64,000 nt of DNA from Alistipes timonensis JC136 (GTDB taxonomy: Bacteria; Bacteroidota; Bacteroidia; Bacteroidales; Rikenellaceae). Shown here in pieces: positions 18,395 to 26,745 of this stretch. The translations under genes were made by a program, and so were the position numbers. The DNA lies in the NCBI RefSeq assembly GCF_900107675.1, contig NZ_FNRI01000006.1, positions 62,001 to 126,000 on the forward strand, written 5' to 3'. Below the pieces are notes generated by a model. The model was not told the DNA's origin. It was given only the letters and a program-made list of their open reading frames with translations, and searched no databases. Each line of letters starts with the position of its first letter. Within the stretch, counting starts at the first letter, position 1.

Positions 18395-18421
18395 CTATTG
18401 TAAATATAGTCTAAATTTCAT

Positions 18422-19135
18422 TTATTTAACCAGTCCGAAGCGACGGTCGCGTCGGGCGTATTCCTTCATGGCCGCGTCGAAATCACGTTCCGTGAAATCG
18501 GGCCACAGCACTTCGGGGAACCAGAGTTCGGCATAGGACGCCTGCCACAGCAGGAAATTGCTCAACCGCTGTTCGCCGCTGGTGCGGACGATCAGGTCGG
18601 GATTCGGGTAGGGCGCCGTGTCGAGCGCGGCGCTGACCGTATCCTCGGAAATCTCCGCGGGGGCGATCTCCCCGGCCTCCACGCGGCGGGCGATCTGCTG
18701 CACGGCGCGCGTTATTTCGTCGCGCGACGAGTAGTTGAGCGCCAGGACCAGCGTCAGCGTCCGTCCCCCGGCGGTCCGTTCCTCGGCTTCGGCCAGGTAA
18801 CGCTGCACCTTCTCCGAAAAGCGGCTCCTGTCGCCGATCATGCGTACCTCGACGCCCTGGCGGATCAGTTCGGGCGTTTCGTTCACGACGCTCCGGCAGA
18901 AAAGTTCCATCAGCGCATCGACCTCCCCGGAGGGACGGCCCCAGTTCTCGGTCGAGAACGCATAGAGCGTCAGGTATTTCACACCCCAACGGGCAGCAGC
19001 GCGCAACGAAGCCCGCACGGGTTCCACACCCGCGGCATGACCCTCGTAACGCTCTTTGCCGTGCAACCCGGCCCAGCGGCCGTTGCCGTCCATAATGATG
19101 GCGACGTGTTGCGGTATGCGTTTCTGCTCGCTCAT
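18422..19135 (-). CDS. uppS: Isoprenyl transferase (undecaprenyl diphosphate synthase)
   Basis: 237 residues from the preferred start, four codons inside a slightly longer frame (19147). IPQHVAIIMDGNGRWA at the N-terminus contains the catalytic Asp and the diphosphate-binding loop. TLYAFSTENWGRP, LALNYSSRDEI and DLIVRTSGEQRLSNFLLWQ complete the cis-prenyltransferase signature. The enzyme adds isopentenyl units to farnesyl diphosphate to make the C55 lipid carrier for peptidoglycan and surface glycans. A TATATTTG sequence at 19145-19152 on the minus strand overlaps the longer start, which argues for the shorter one. It lies 55 bases after nadK and is probably in the same operon. Confidence 0.93.
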   Translation of the reverse strand: MSEQKRIPQHVAIIMDGNGRWAGLHGKERYEGHAAGVEPVRASLRAAARWGVKYLTLYAFSTENWGRPSGEVDALMELFCRSVVNETPELIRQGVEVRMIGDRSRFSEKVQRYLAEAEERTAGGRTLTLVLALNYSSRDEITRAVQQIARRVEAGEIAPAEISEDTVSAALDTAPYPNPDLIVRTSGEQRLSNFLLWQASYAELWFPEVLWPDFTERDFDAAMKEYARRDRRFGLVK

Positions 19136-19190
19136 ATTAGGGCACAAATATAGGGAAAATTCTATTAATTAAGGAAAAAACGGTTAAAGA

Positions 19191-20069
19191 TTAACTGCGG
19201 ATGTCTATTCCCCACATCATCTTATTCCGTAACGTGTCGTAAAATGATATATTGTGCGGCACGGCCAAAAAAATCTGCTGTTCGGCCCGCCTGACGGTGA
19301 AGGCCGCGCCGTGCGAAATCGGGTGCGTACGGTCGTCCAGCGTGACGAACGCGTCCGAACGCTGGGCGTTGACGCGCAGCGAGATGACGCCCGAATCGGG
19401 GATCACCACCGGCCGCATCGTGAGGTTGTGCGGGGCGAGGGGCGAGATGACGAGACACCGGCACGTCGGGGCCACGACGGGGCCCCCGGCGCTGAGCGAG
19501 TAGGCGGTCGATCCCGTGGGGGTGGAGACGATCACCCCGTCGCCGTGGTAAGTGGCCACCATCTGGTCGTCGACATAGGTTTCGACCGAGATCATTCCCG
19601 CGCCGTGGCGCTGCACGGTAAATTCGTTGAGCGCAAGCGTCGAATCGGGCCGCTCGTCGAAATCGCCCTCGATGCGCAGCAATGAGCGGGGTTCGGTGGT
19701 GATTCTCCCGGCGGCGATGTCGTCGAATATCAGGTTCAGCCCGGCGCTCGGGGCGCTGGTGAGGAATCCCAGGTGTCCGGCGTTGATGCCCATGACGGGA
19801 ACCGGGGCGCCGCAGAGCCGGTGCACTCCTTCGAGCAGCGTTCCGTCGCCTCCGTAGCAAACCATGACGGTTTCGGCAGGCTGTTTGCCTATGTGCCGGC
19901 CGTAGACTCTCTCCGGCGGAAGTTCGATCCCGGCCGTTTGCCGTACGACGGGGGCAAATTCCTCGTTGACTGCGTAATCGAATCCGAACAGTTCGATCGC
20001 ATCGAACAACTGGCGGATCTCCTCGGGGGTGTGGGCAATCTGTGCGCGGGAAAAAAGTATGATTTTCAT
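19191..20069 (-). CDS. nadK: NAD kinase
   Basis: 292 residues. GGDGTLLEGVHRL carries the GGDG nucleotide-binding motif. GINAGHLGFLTS, ALNEFTVQR and GVIVSTPTGSTAYSLSAGGP are the other conserved blocks of ATP-NAD kinases. The enzyme phosphorylates NAD to NADP. An open frame runs 30 codons further upstream, but family alignment puts the start at MKIILFSR. The gene is transcribed away from pdxJ, and the spacer holds two tandem copies of a promoter-bearing repeat pointing towards nadK. Confidence 0.93.
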   Translation of the reverse strand: MKIILFSRAQIAHTPEEIRQLFDAIELFGFDYAVNEEFAPVVRQTAGIELPPERVYGRHIGKQPAETVMVCYGGDGTLLEGVHRLCGAPVPVMGINAGHLGFLTSAPSAGLNLIFDDIAAGRITTEPRSLLRIEGDFDERPDSTLALNEFTVQRHGAGMISVETYVDDQMVATYHGDGVIVSTPTGSTAYSLSAGGPVVAPTCRCLVISPLAPHNLTMRPVVIPDSGVISLRVNAQRSDAFVTLDDRTHPISHGAAFTVRRAEQQIFLAVPHNISFYDTLRNKMMWGIDIRS

Positions 20070-20165
20070 CGGCGGAGTTTCGAAAAAATAAAGTAACTTT
20101 ACCACGCCGATCCGAACTTGGGACGCAGGCATTTGCGGACCGGTGCGGAGGTGCGGCATATCGTG

Positions 20166-20301
20166 GCAAATATAGCGAAAGGTGAGCGCAAAACCAAACT
20201 TGTCTGGATTTTGCCGAACCGCATCCTATATTCCGCAAATATAGCGAAAGGTGAGCGATAAGCCAAATTTATTTGAGTTTGTCCGAATCGGGTCCTATAT
20301 T
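20166..20301 (-). repeat. Two tandem 67-base promoter-bearing repeats upstream of nadK
   Basis: Copies at 20166-20232 and 20235-20301 repeat with a 69-base period. Each contains, read on the minus strand, a CAAATAAATTTG-like core (clearest in the distal copy), then CGCTCACCTTTCGC and TATATTTG. The boxes at 20167-20174 and 20236-20243 both match TAnnTTTG and point at nadK. The units resemble the spacer repeats at 52553 and 59133 in layout. Confidence 0.8.
20167..20174 (-). promoter_or_regulatory. Probable -7 box of nadK (proximal of two)
   Basis: The minus strand reads TATATTTG, 97 bases before the nadK start codon. An identical box sits one repeat unit upstream at 20236-20243, so nadK may have two start sites. 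Confidence 0.5.
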
Positions 20302-20321
20302 ATTTAAATAAAGCGAGTTTT

Positions 20322-21035
20322 ATGACAAAGTTGAGCGTTAACATCAATAAGATTGCCGTGGTCCGCAATTCGCGCGGCGGCAACCTTCCCGACGTGGTCC
20401 GTGCGGCCACGGACATCGAACGTTTCGGAGCCGACGGGATCACGGTGCATCCGCGCCCCGATGCGCGCCACATCCGCTACGACGATGTGCGCAATCTGAA
20501 ACGGGTGCTCACGACGGAACTCAACATCGAGGGCAACCCCATTCCGAGTTTCATCGACCTGGTGCTGGAGGTTGTTCCGGCGCAGGTGACCCTCGTTCCC
20601 GACGCCCACGACGCCATCACCTCGAATGCCGGTTGGGACACCCTCGCCAATCGGGAGTTCCTGACCGGCGTGACGCGGCGTTTCCACGAGAAGGGCATCC
20701 GGGTCTCGGTCTTCGTGGACCCCGTGGCCGAGATGGTCGCCGGGGCGAAGGCGTGCGGCGCCGACCGGGTGGAGCTCTACACCGAAGCCTATGCGCGCGA
20801 ATATCCCGACGGCCCCGAGCAGGCCGTCGCCCCTTACGCGGCCGCGGCCGAAGAGGCGCGCCGGCAGGGGTTGGGGCTGAACGCCGGGCATGACCTTTCG
20901 CTGGAGAACCTGCGCTGGTTCGTCAGCCGCATTCCCTGGACCGACGAGGTCTCGATCGGCCATGCGCTGATCTGCGACGCGCTCTACTACGGACTCGAAA
21001 ACACCGTGCAGCTTTACCGACGCGAACTTAAATGA
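20322..21035 (+). CDS. pdxJ: Pyridoxine 5'-phosphate synthase
   Basis: 237 residues forming a single TIM barrel. MTKLSVNINKIAVVRNSRGG, GADGITVHPRPDARHIR, LNIEGNP, LVPDAHDAITSNAGWD and LNAGHDLSLENL are the conserved blocks of PdxJ, which condenses 1-deoxyxylulose-5-phosphate with 3-amino-2-oxopropyl phosphate to make pyridoxine phosphate. The length is normal. It faces nadK across a repeat-rich spacer and overlaps the next gene by 4 bases (ATGA), so the two are cotranscribed. Confidence 0.96.
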   Translation: MTKLSVNINKIAVVRNSRGGNLPDVVRAATDIERFGADGITVHPRPDARHIRYDDVRNLKRVLTTELNIEGNPIPSFIDLVLEVVPAQVTLVPDAHDAITSNAGWDTLANREFLTGVTRRFHEKGIRVSVFVDPVAEMVAGAKACGADRVELYTEAYAREYPDGPEQAVAPYAAAAEEARRQGLGLNAGHDLSLENLRWFVSRIPWTDEVSIGHALICDALYYGLENTVQLYRRELK

Positions 21036-21691
21036 CGACGACCATGAAACGTATCCTGATCCTTTCCATAGCTCTCTTCGCAGCGGGCGCGGCATTTGCC
21101 CAGAGCGAATACAACTACCAGCGGCGCAGTCTTTTCGAAGTGCTTCCGGTGCTCTCGAGCGACATCGTCTTCCTGGGCAACTCGATTACCGACGGCTGCG
21201 AATGGGCCGAGCTGTTCAACAACCGCCATGTCAAAAACCGCGGCATCAGCGCCGACCGTTCGGGCTGGCTGCTCGACCGCCTCGATCCGATCATCGGGGG
21301 GCATCCCAAGAAGCTCTTCCTGCTGATCGGCACCAACGACCTGGCCGCTGGGGTCACGCCCGAGGAGATCGTGGCCAACGTCTCGAAACTTATCGACCGT
21401 TTCCAGAGCGAATCGCGCTGGACCAAGATTTACGTCCAGAGCATCCTGCCCGTGAACGGGGTTGACTTTTCGAAGTTCAAGAACCACTACGCCCACAGCC
21501 ACCTGATCGTGCCGACGAACAAGAAGCTCGAGGCGCTGTGCGACGAAAAGGGGGTCACCTACCTCGATGTCTGGGGGGCTCTGGCCGACCATGACGGCAA
21601 ACTGGACAAACGCTATACCAACGACGGCCTGCACCTGATGGGGCCGGGTTACCTGGTGTGGCGCGACGCCATCAAATACCATGTGAAATAG
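21032..21691 (+). CDS. Secreted SGNH/GDSL-family hydrolase
   Basis: 219 residues with a signal peptide ending near AFAQ; the ATG at 21044 (MKRILI) is an equally good start. FLGNSITDG holds the catalytic Ser near position 51. LIGTNDL supplies the block III Asn and NDGLHLMGPGY the Asp-His pair near the C-terminus. The family hydrolyses esters of sugars or lipids. Similar Bacteroidetes proteins are annotated as sialate or xylan acetylesterases, but the substrate here is unknown. It overlaps pdxJ by 4 bases and is 4 bases from the next gene. Confidence 0.88.
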   Translation: MTTTMKRILILSIALFAAGAAFAQSEYNYQRRSLFEVLPVLSSDIVFLGNSITDGCEWAELFNNRHVKNRGISADRSGWLLDRLDPIIGGHPKKLFLLIGTNDLAAGVTPEEIVANVSKLIDRFQSESRWTKIYVQSILPVNGVDFSKFKNHYAHSHLIVPTNKKLEALCDEKGVTYLDVWGALADHDGKLDKRYTNDGLHLMGPGYLVWRDAIKYHVK

Positions 21692-21695
21692 CTGC

Positions 21696-23093
21696 GTGGA
21701 GTTGACGAACCCGATATTCCGCCGGATTTCGCGCCTCGCCGACGAGCAGGGCGTGAGGGCTTTCGTCGTCGGAGGGTACGTGCGCGATCACTATCTGCGC
21801 CGACCGTCGACCGACATCGACGTCGTGGTCGTGGGCAGCGGCATCGCGCTGGCCGAGGCGCTGGGGCGCGAACTGAAAGCCAAGGTTTCGGTATTCAAAA
21901 CGTTCGGCACGGCGATGGTCCGCGCCGGAGGCGTCGAGGTGGAGTTCGTGGGGGCCCGCAGGGAGTCCTATACGCGCGATTCGCGCAAGCCCGAGGTCGA
22001 GCCCGGAACGTTGGAGGACGATCAGCGGCGGCGCGATTTCACGATCAACGCCATGGCGTGGTCGCTGAACGAGGCCACGTTCGGCGAGCTGGTCGACCCT
22101 TTCGACGGGATGTCCGACCTCGAGGAGTGCATCATCCGCACGCCGTGCGATCCCGACATCACCTTTTCGGACGATCCTCTGCGCATGATGCGCGCCGTGC
22201 GGTTCGCTTCGCAGTTGGGCTTTACGATCGAGGAGGAGACCTTCGAGGCCATCCGCCGCAACGCGGAGCGCATCCGGATCGTCTCGCGCGAACGCATCGC
22301 CACCGAACTCAACAAGATCGTCCTTTCGCCCGTCCCCTCGATGGGTTTTGAATTGTTGGAACTCACCGGGTTGCTGAAACTGATCTTCCCCGAGCTCCAC
22401 AACCTCAAAGGGGTGGAGAAGCGGGGCAAACACGCCCATAAGGACAATTTCTTCCATACGCTCAAAGTGCTGGACAATGTTTCGCGCCGTTCGGACGACC
22501 TGTGGCTGCGCTGGGCCGCCATTCTGCACGACATCGGCAAGCCGCAGACCAAGGCTTACGATCCCCGGATCGGCTGGACCTTCCACGGCCACGAGGTCGT
22601 GGGTTCGAAGATGGTTCCGGGGATTTTCCGTCAGTTGAAACTGCCTTTGAACGAGCACATGAAATTCGTGCAGAAACTCGTGTTTCTCCACCTGCGGCCC
22701 ATTATCCTCTCCGAAGACCTGGTGACGGACTCCGCCGTGCGGCGTCTGCTGTTTGAGGCGGGCGACGACGTGGAGGCGCTGATGACCCTGTGCGAGGCGG
22801 ACATCACCTCGGGCATCGACGCCAAGGTGAAACGCTACCTGGCGAATTTCGAACTGGTGCGCCGCAAGATGAAGGACCTCGAAGAGCGGGACCGCATCCG
22901 CAATTTCCAGCCCCCGATTACTGGCGAGTTGATTATGGAGACCTACGGCATCGGTCCGTGCCGCGTGATCGGCGATATCAAAGAGGTCATTAAGAACGCC
23001 ATTCTCGACGGCGAAATCCCCAACGAATACGACGCGGCCTACGGCCTGATGGAGCGGCTGGCGGCGGAACGCGGGCTGACAAAAAAAGGTTGA
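21696..23093 (+). CDS. cca: CCA tRNA nucleotidyltransferase / poly(A) polymerase family with HD domain
   Basis: 465 residues starting at a GTG. The N-terminal nucleotidyltransferase has FVVGGYVRDHYLRRPSTDID with the catalytic Asp pair, RRRDFTINAMAW and RMMRAVRFASQLGF. The middle is the helical tRNA-binding region. An HD domain (AAILHDIGKP) lies near 275-300. Class II enzymes of this type add or repair the CCA end of tRNA, and the HD part usually has phosphohydrolase activity. The gene ends inside a strong terminator shared with the convergent EamA gene. Poly(A) polymerase activity cannot be excluded by sequence. Confidence 0.9.
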   Translation: MELTNPIFRRISRLADEQGVRAFVVGGYVRDHYLRRPSTDIDVVVVGSGIALAEALGRELKAKVSVFKTFGTAMVRAGGVEVEFVGARRESYTRDSRKPEVEPGTLEDDQRRRDFTINAMAWSLNEATFGELVDPFDGMSDLEECIIRTPCDPDITFSDDPLRMMRAVRFASQLGFTIEEETFEAIRRNAERIRIVSRERIATELNKIVLSPVPSMGFELLELTGLLKLIFPELHNLKGVEKRGKHAHKDNFFHTLKVLDNVSRRSDDLWLRWAAILHDIGKPQTKAYDPRIGWTFHGHEVVGSKMVPGIFRQLKLPLNEHMKFVQKLVFLHLRPIILSEDLVTDSAVRRLLFEAGDDVEALMTLCEADITSGIDAKVKRYLANFELVRRKMKDLEERDRIRNFQPPITGELIMETYGIGPCRVIGDIKEVIKNAILDGEIPNEYDAAYGLMERLAAERGLTKKG

Positions 23094-23115
23094 GCATTTC
23101 GCTCAACCTTTTTTT
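23081..23115. terminator. Bidirectional terminator between cca and the EamA gene
   Basis: AAAAAAAGGTTGAGC pairs with GCTCAACCTTTTTTT around a five-base loop, with T runs in both directions. The stem contains the cca stop codon (23091-23093) and the stop of the facing gene (23103-23105). Confidence 0.92.
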
Positions 23116-24041
23116 TGCATTTTCTCCGTATCCAATTGTGCCCGCGATTTCGACTTGGTCACCAGCCACACCCCGACGAAGACGCAGAGGGCCGCGCCGG
23201 CCTTGGTGAATCCGAACGTGTCGAGTCCGATGGCCACGGTGAAGAGCACCGCCACGACGGGCTGCACGTAGTTGTACATCGAGACCACCGTCGGCCGCAG
23301 GTGACGCTGGGCGATGGGGACCATCAGGTAGGAGAAGAACGTCGCGCCGACAACCACGTAACCGATTCCGGCCCAGGTCCGGGCGGCCAGCCCTGCATAA
23401 TCTACCTCGGTCAGCGGACGGTAGTAGATCGCCACGGCGGCGATGGCGGCGAAAAGGAACATCCATTTCATCGTCGTCACGGGCGAGTAGCGTACGATCA
23501 CGTTGCGGAAAGCGGTGAGGTAGGTGGCGAAGCTGATTGCGCTGACGATGCAGAGCACGTCGCCTTTGACGCTCGATGTGTGGCCCGTCCCGTGCTGGCT
23601 CACGAGAATCAGGATCACCGCTCCGGCGCATCCCAGGAAGACACCTCCGGCTTTGAGCCATGTGATCGGTTCACGCAGGAACAGCGTCGCCAGCACCATC
23701 GTCAGCACGGGGACGATCGTGGCGATGATCGACGTGTCGATGGGGGAGGTGAGCGACAGTCCCCAGAGAAAGAGCATCTGGTTGAGCTGGATGCCGAATA
23801 CCGAGGCAAGGAGCAGTAAGAAGATGTCGCGCGGGGCGACCCGTTCGCGGGGAAGGAACAGCGACACGGCCCAGAACAGCAGCGCGGCGCCTACCATGCG
23901 GTAGACGCTCAGCGCAAAGGGGCTGACTCCTCCGGGATTGGTTTCGGACCAGAGCACGCTCTTGCCGATCGGGGCGTTGAGTCCCCAGACGATGTTGGCG
24001 GCCAGCAGGGCCGCATGTCCTTTCAGTTTTCCTTTGTCCAT
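23103..24041 (-). CDS. EamA-family (DMT superfamily) transporter
   Basis: 312 residues with ten predicted membrane helices in two EamA repeats. Features include AANIVWGLNAPIGK at the start, TSPIDTSIIATIVPVLTMVL at the end of repeat 1, and MYNYVQPVVAVLFT in repeat 2. Such proteins export metabolites or amino acids at the inner membrane, but the substrate is unknown. It shares the SPIDTSIIAT-type motif with the EamA gene that faces away from it at 24303, so the two are probably related by old duplication. It is convergent with cca. Confidence 0.88.
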   Translation of the reverse strand: MDKGKLKGHAALLAANIVWGLNAPIGKSVLWSETNPGGVSPFALSVYRMVGAALLFWAVSLFLPRERVAPRDIFLLLLASVFGIQLNQMLFLWGLSLTSPIDTSIIATIVPVLTMVLATLFLREPITWLKAGGVFLGCAGAVILILVSQHGTGHTSSVKGDVLCIVSAISFATYLTAFRNVIVRYSPVTTMKWMFLFAAIAAVAIYYRPLTEVDYAGLAARTWAGIGYVVVGATFFSYLMVPIAQRHLRPTVVSMYNYVQPVVAVLFTVAIGLDTFGFTKAGAALCVFVGVWLVTKSKSRAQLDTEKMQKKG

Positions 24042-24050
24042 TTTCCCAGA

Positions 24051-24273
24051 CCCGCTTAGAAGCGGGATTTTTGTATCGAGTTGTAGCGTTGTCTATGTTC
24101 CGCTCCGCAATTCCTGTCACCGCCTCTAAAACCCGCCTCTTAGGCGGGCGCCCCTAAAACCCGGCTCTTAGCCGGGCCCACCTAAGAGGTGGGTCTTATA
24201 ATGGGTTGTAGCGTTGTTTATGCTCTGACCCGCAATTCCAACCGCCGCCCCTAAGTCCCGGCTCTTAGCCGGG
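24051..24273. repeat. Cluster of five small hairpins with a 69-base direct repeat
   Basis: Five palindromes of 16-17 bases lie between two divergent EamA genes: 24051-24066, 24132-24148, 24160-24176, 24177-24193 and 24257-24273. Most follow the form CCCGSCTCTTAGSCGGG. Two 69-base units (24080-24148 and 24205-24273) both start GTTGTAGCGTTGT and end in one of these hairpins. A related hairpin occurs at 29254. Confidence 0.85.
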
Positions 24274-24302
24274 TGGTGCGATAATTGCTGTATCGTTCTT
24301 TC

Positions 24303-25238
24303 GTGAGTAAAACGCGGTATAATCTCGATTTGGTCTTCGCCAACGTCTTTTTCGGGGCGAATTTCTCGTTTTACGTTTCACTCACGCGCAATTTCCTCGA
24401 CTTTCAGCAGATCTTCATGCTTCAGGTGCTCTCGGCGGCAGTCTTCTTCATCCCCTTTGCGCTCTTCTCGAAACAGTCGTTCCGCATCACGTGGCGCGAT
24501 GCGGGCAACATCCTGATCGTCTCGCTGCTGATCGTCTACGGCTGGATGTACATGCTGCTCTGGGGATCGTCCTATACGACGCCCATCGACGCCTCGGTCA
24601 TCGCTACGCTGGGCCCGGCATTCACGCTGATTATGGACCACCTGATGCACCCGCGCAAATACATTCGGACCCGTGTCGTGGGCGTCGTATGCGCACTCGT
24701 CGGGGCGGCGATCCTGATCTTCAGCGATGGATTTTCGCTCACCCACGGCAGCCGTGCGCAGGGCAACCTGTTCGTGCTGGCGGCCGTGGTGGCCATCGCC
24801 ATCAACACGGTAATCATCAAACCGCAGCTCGAAAAACTGGGCACGCTGGTCGTGATGGGGTGGTACTACATCATCGGGCTGGCCATTACGGCGCCTTTTT
24901 TCTGGAAATACATCGCTCACGTGCCCTTCCTGCGCCTGCCGCTCTATGCGCAGGCCGAGCTGGGCTACATCCTGATCCTGGGCACCGTGCTGCCGATGTA
25001 CCTGCTTTACCGCGGTACGGAGAAACTCACCTCCGTGCACACGGCCCTTTACCGTTATATCCAGCCTCTCATCGCCGGCATCCTGGCCGTCACGCGCGGT
25101 CAGGCGCATTTCAATGCGGCGAACATCACGGCGTCGGCCTTTATCTTCGCGGGAGTGGTGCTGGTGGTGATCGGCTATAAATACTATGTCCGCCACGGAC
25201 TGCCGAAGCTGCGCAGCGACGGACTGCTTCAGCACTAA
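24303..25238 (+). CDS. EamA-family (DMT superfamily) transporter
   Basis: About 311 residues from a GTG start; a TTG six codons upstream (24285) is possible. Ten membrane helices in two EamA repeats, with FANVFFGANFSFYVSLTR at the start, TTPIDASVIATLGPAFTLIM in repeat 1 and ALYRYIQPLIAGIL in repeat 2. The inner-membrane exporter type is clear but the substrate is unknown. It is transcribed away from another EamA gene and overlaps the thioesterase gene on the other strand by 4 bases at its 3' end. Confidence 0.87.
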   Translation: MSKTRYNLDLVFANVFFGANFSFYVSLTRNFLDFQQIFMLQVLSAAVFFIPFALFSKQSFRITWRDAGNILIVSLLIVYGWMYMLLWGSSYTTPIDASVIATLGPAFTLIMDHLMHPRKYIRTRVVGVVCALVGAAILIFSDGFSLTHGSRAQGNLFVLAAVVAIAINTVIIKPQLEKLGTLVVMGWYYIIGLAITAPFFWKYIAHVPFLRLPLYAQAELGYILILGTVLPMYLLYRGTEKLTSVHTALYRYIQPLIAGILAVTRGQAHFNAANITASAFIFAGVVLVVIGYKYYVRHGLPKLRSDGLLQH

Positions 25239-25630
25239 TCCGCCAGGAGCCGTTCACGCCACTCGGCGGGCACGGGCTCGCTCTGCTGCCGGGCGAAGTC
25301 GAAGACGACCATCACCGAGCGGCTTTCGCTGCGGACCTCGCCGCCGACGAGCAGCCGTTGGAGGAGCGTCAGGCTCTTCGTGCCGACCCGTTCGCAGGTG
25401 GTCGTCACACACACGGGATCGTGCATCCGCACCTGCCCCGTGTAGGAAGTCGAAGTCGAGACCGTGAGGATGCGCAGGTCTGCGAGCAGCACCTCCGCGC
25501 CCAGTATCTTTTCGTAATACTCCATTTTGCCGACGTCGAAATACATCTGCTGCGAGACGTTGTTCACGTGCTGGAACGGATCGATGTCCGAGAACCGTTT
25601 CTGAATGGGGGTTTCGAGTGTGCGGGCCAT
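25235..25630 (-). CDS. Hot-dog fold acyl-CoA thioesterase (4HBT family)
   Basis: 131 residues, the normal length of a single hot-dog domain. SDIDPFQHVNNVSQQMYFD (D17, H21, N23/N24) is the 4-hydroxybenzoyl-CoA thioesterase signature with the catalytic Asp. The rest is the usual helix packed on a beta sheet. The protein should hydrolyse acyl-CoA in the cytoplasm. It follows the threonylcarbamoyl-AMP synthase-like gene by one base and the VOC gene is 7 bases further upstream, so the three form a compact operon, with no obvious shared pathway. Confidence 0.86.
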   Translation of the reverse strand: MARTLETPIQKRFSDIDPFQHVNNVSQQMYFDVGKMEYYEKILGAEVLLADLRILTVSTSTSYTGQVRMHDPVCVTTTCERVGTKSLTLLQRLLVGGEVRSESRSVMVVFDFARQQSEPVPAEWRERLLAD

Positions 25631-25631
25631 C

Positions 25632-26213
25632 TTATTCGCGGATGATCTTCACCTCGCCGCCTTCGCCGAACGCGATGATCGACGAGGCTTTGCGGGTCGG
25701 TTTGCCTTCGAAACGGGGGTTGACGACGAAATCCACGCCGTCGACGATCTCCTTCGCCACGTCCTGCAGCCCCACGGGCGTCGCTTCGCCCGAAATGTTG
25801 GCCGAGGTCGAGACGATCGGTTTTTTGAGGCCGGCGAGCATCCGGCGGCAGAATTCGTGGTCAGGGATGCGCACGCCGAGCGTCCCCTCCTCGGGGATAA
25901 GGTTTTCGGCGACCCCCGCGGCGCCCGGCAGGATGGCCGTCAGGGGGCTGGTCGCCAGTTCCATCACCTCGAACGCCACTCCCGGGGCTTTGTTGACGTA
26001 GCGCACGGTCATGTCGGCCGAGGCGCACAGCACGAGCATCGACTTCTTGTTCTCGCTGCGTTTGAGGCGGTAGATGCGCTCCACGGCGGCGGCGTTCGTG
26101 GCGTCGCAGCCCAGTCCCCAGACCGTATCGGTGGGGTAGAGGATGATCCCGCCCCCGCGCATGACGCGCACGGCTTCGTCGGCCTCCTTCTGCATATCGG
26201 TTTCCTTCTGCAT
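25632..26213 (-). CDS. L-threonylcarbamoyladenylate synthase (YrdC/Sua5 family)
   Basis: 193 residues covering one YrdC domain. ILYPTDTVWGLGCDATN binds ATP and threonine. RLKRSENKKSMLVL carries the Lys/Arg/Ser cluster, and IVSTSANISGEATP is the second conserved block. The enzyme makes threonylcarbamoyl-AMP from threonine, bicarbonate and ATP for the t6A modification of tRNAs that read ANN codons. It lacks the C-terminal Sua5 domain, so it is the short TsaC type. A second Met six residues in is an alternative start. Confidence 0.9.
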   Translation of the reverse strand: MQKETDMQKEADEAVRVMRGGGIILYPTDTVWGLGCDATNAAAVERIYRLKRSENKKSMLVLCASADMTVRYVNKAPGVAFEVMELATSPLTAILPGAAGVAENLIPEEGTLGVRIPDHEFCRRMLAGLKKPIVSTSANISGEATPVGLQDVAKEIVDGVDFVVNPRFEGKPTRKASSIIAFGEGGEVKIIRE

Positions 26214-26220
26214 GGCCGGC

Positions 26221-26601
26221 TTACTTTAAAGGCAGTACCTCGATCCAGTAATCGTCCGGGTCATTAATGAAGTAGAGCCCCATGGACTTGTTTTCGAAGC
26301 AGACGCACCCCATCGCGCGGTGATATTCGCGGACGGCGTCGTAGTCGCCTGCGACGCGCATGCAGAGGTGGCTCTCGTTTTCGCCCAGTTCGTAGGGCGT
26401 TGCCGCGTGGTCGCGGAGCCACGTCAGTTCGAGGCGGAACGGGGTCTGCCCGTCGCCGAGGTACACCAGCACGAACGATCCGTCGGAGGCCTCCTTGCGG
26501 CCGACCTCCTTCAGTCCGAGCGCCTTGTCGTAGAAGTCGAGGCTGCGTGCGAGGTCCGTGACATTGATGTTGAAATGGTCGAAACGGCTTTTGATTTCCA
26601 T
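26221..26601 (-). CDS. VOC-family (glyoxalase-like) protein
   Basis: 126 residues with the paired beta-alpha-beta-beta-beta repeats of the vicinal oxygen chelate fold. H9, E58, H78 and E121 fall where the four metal ligands of glyoxalase I lie, so a lactoylglutathione-lyase-like metalloenzyme is plausible. Bacteroidetes generally lack glutathione, so the thiol partner, if any, would differ. It is the first gene of a three-gene minus-strand operon with the YrdC and thioesterase genes. Confidence 0.82.
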   Translation of the reverse strand: MEIKSRFDHFNINVTDLARSLDFYDKALGLKEVGRKEASDGSFVLVYLGDGQTPFRLELTWLRDHAATPYELGENESHLCMRVAGDYDAVREYHRAMGCVCFENKSMGLYFINDPDDYWIEVLPLK

Positions 26602-26684
26602 ATTCTATAAGGTATTATACGGCGCAAAATTACATAATTATAGTGAAATAACGTCCCGCCGGCCGATATTTCTTTGCCCGCGGG

Positions 26685-26715
26685 TTTGGATGCTGCATTT
26701 TTTTACTTACTTTTG
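26685..26715 (+). promoter_or_regulatory. Promoter of the SASA-type esterase gene
   Basis: TTTG at 26685-26688 and TACTTTTG at 26708-26715 are separated by 19 bases, a full match to the Bacteroidetes consensus TTTG-N19-TAnnTTTG. The start codon follows 30 bases later. Confidence 0.75.
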
Positions 26716-26745
26716 TCTGAACCAATACTTAAACGATTAAGCTAT

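Noticed and set aside
15878..18403. Plus-strand open frame of 841 codons opposite bamA
   Set aside because: Shadow of bamA, whose own reading has a signal peptide, POTRA domains and a barrel.
24080..24273. Regularly spaced repeats as a CRISPR array
   Set aside because: Only two 69-base units that are themselves diverged, no constant repeat with unique spacers, and no cas genes.
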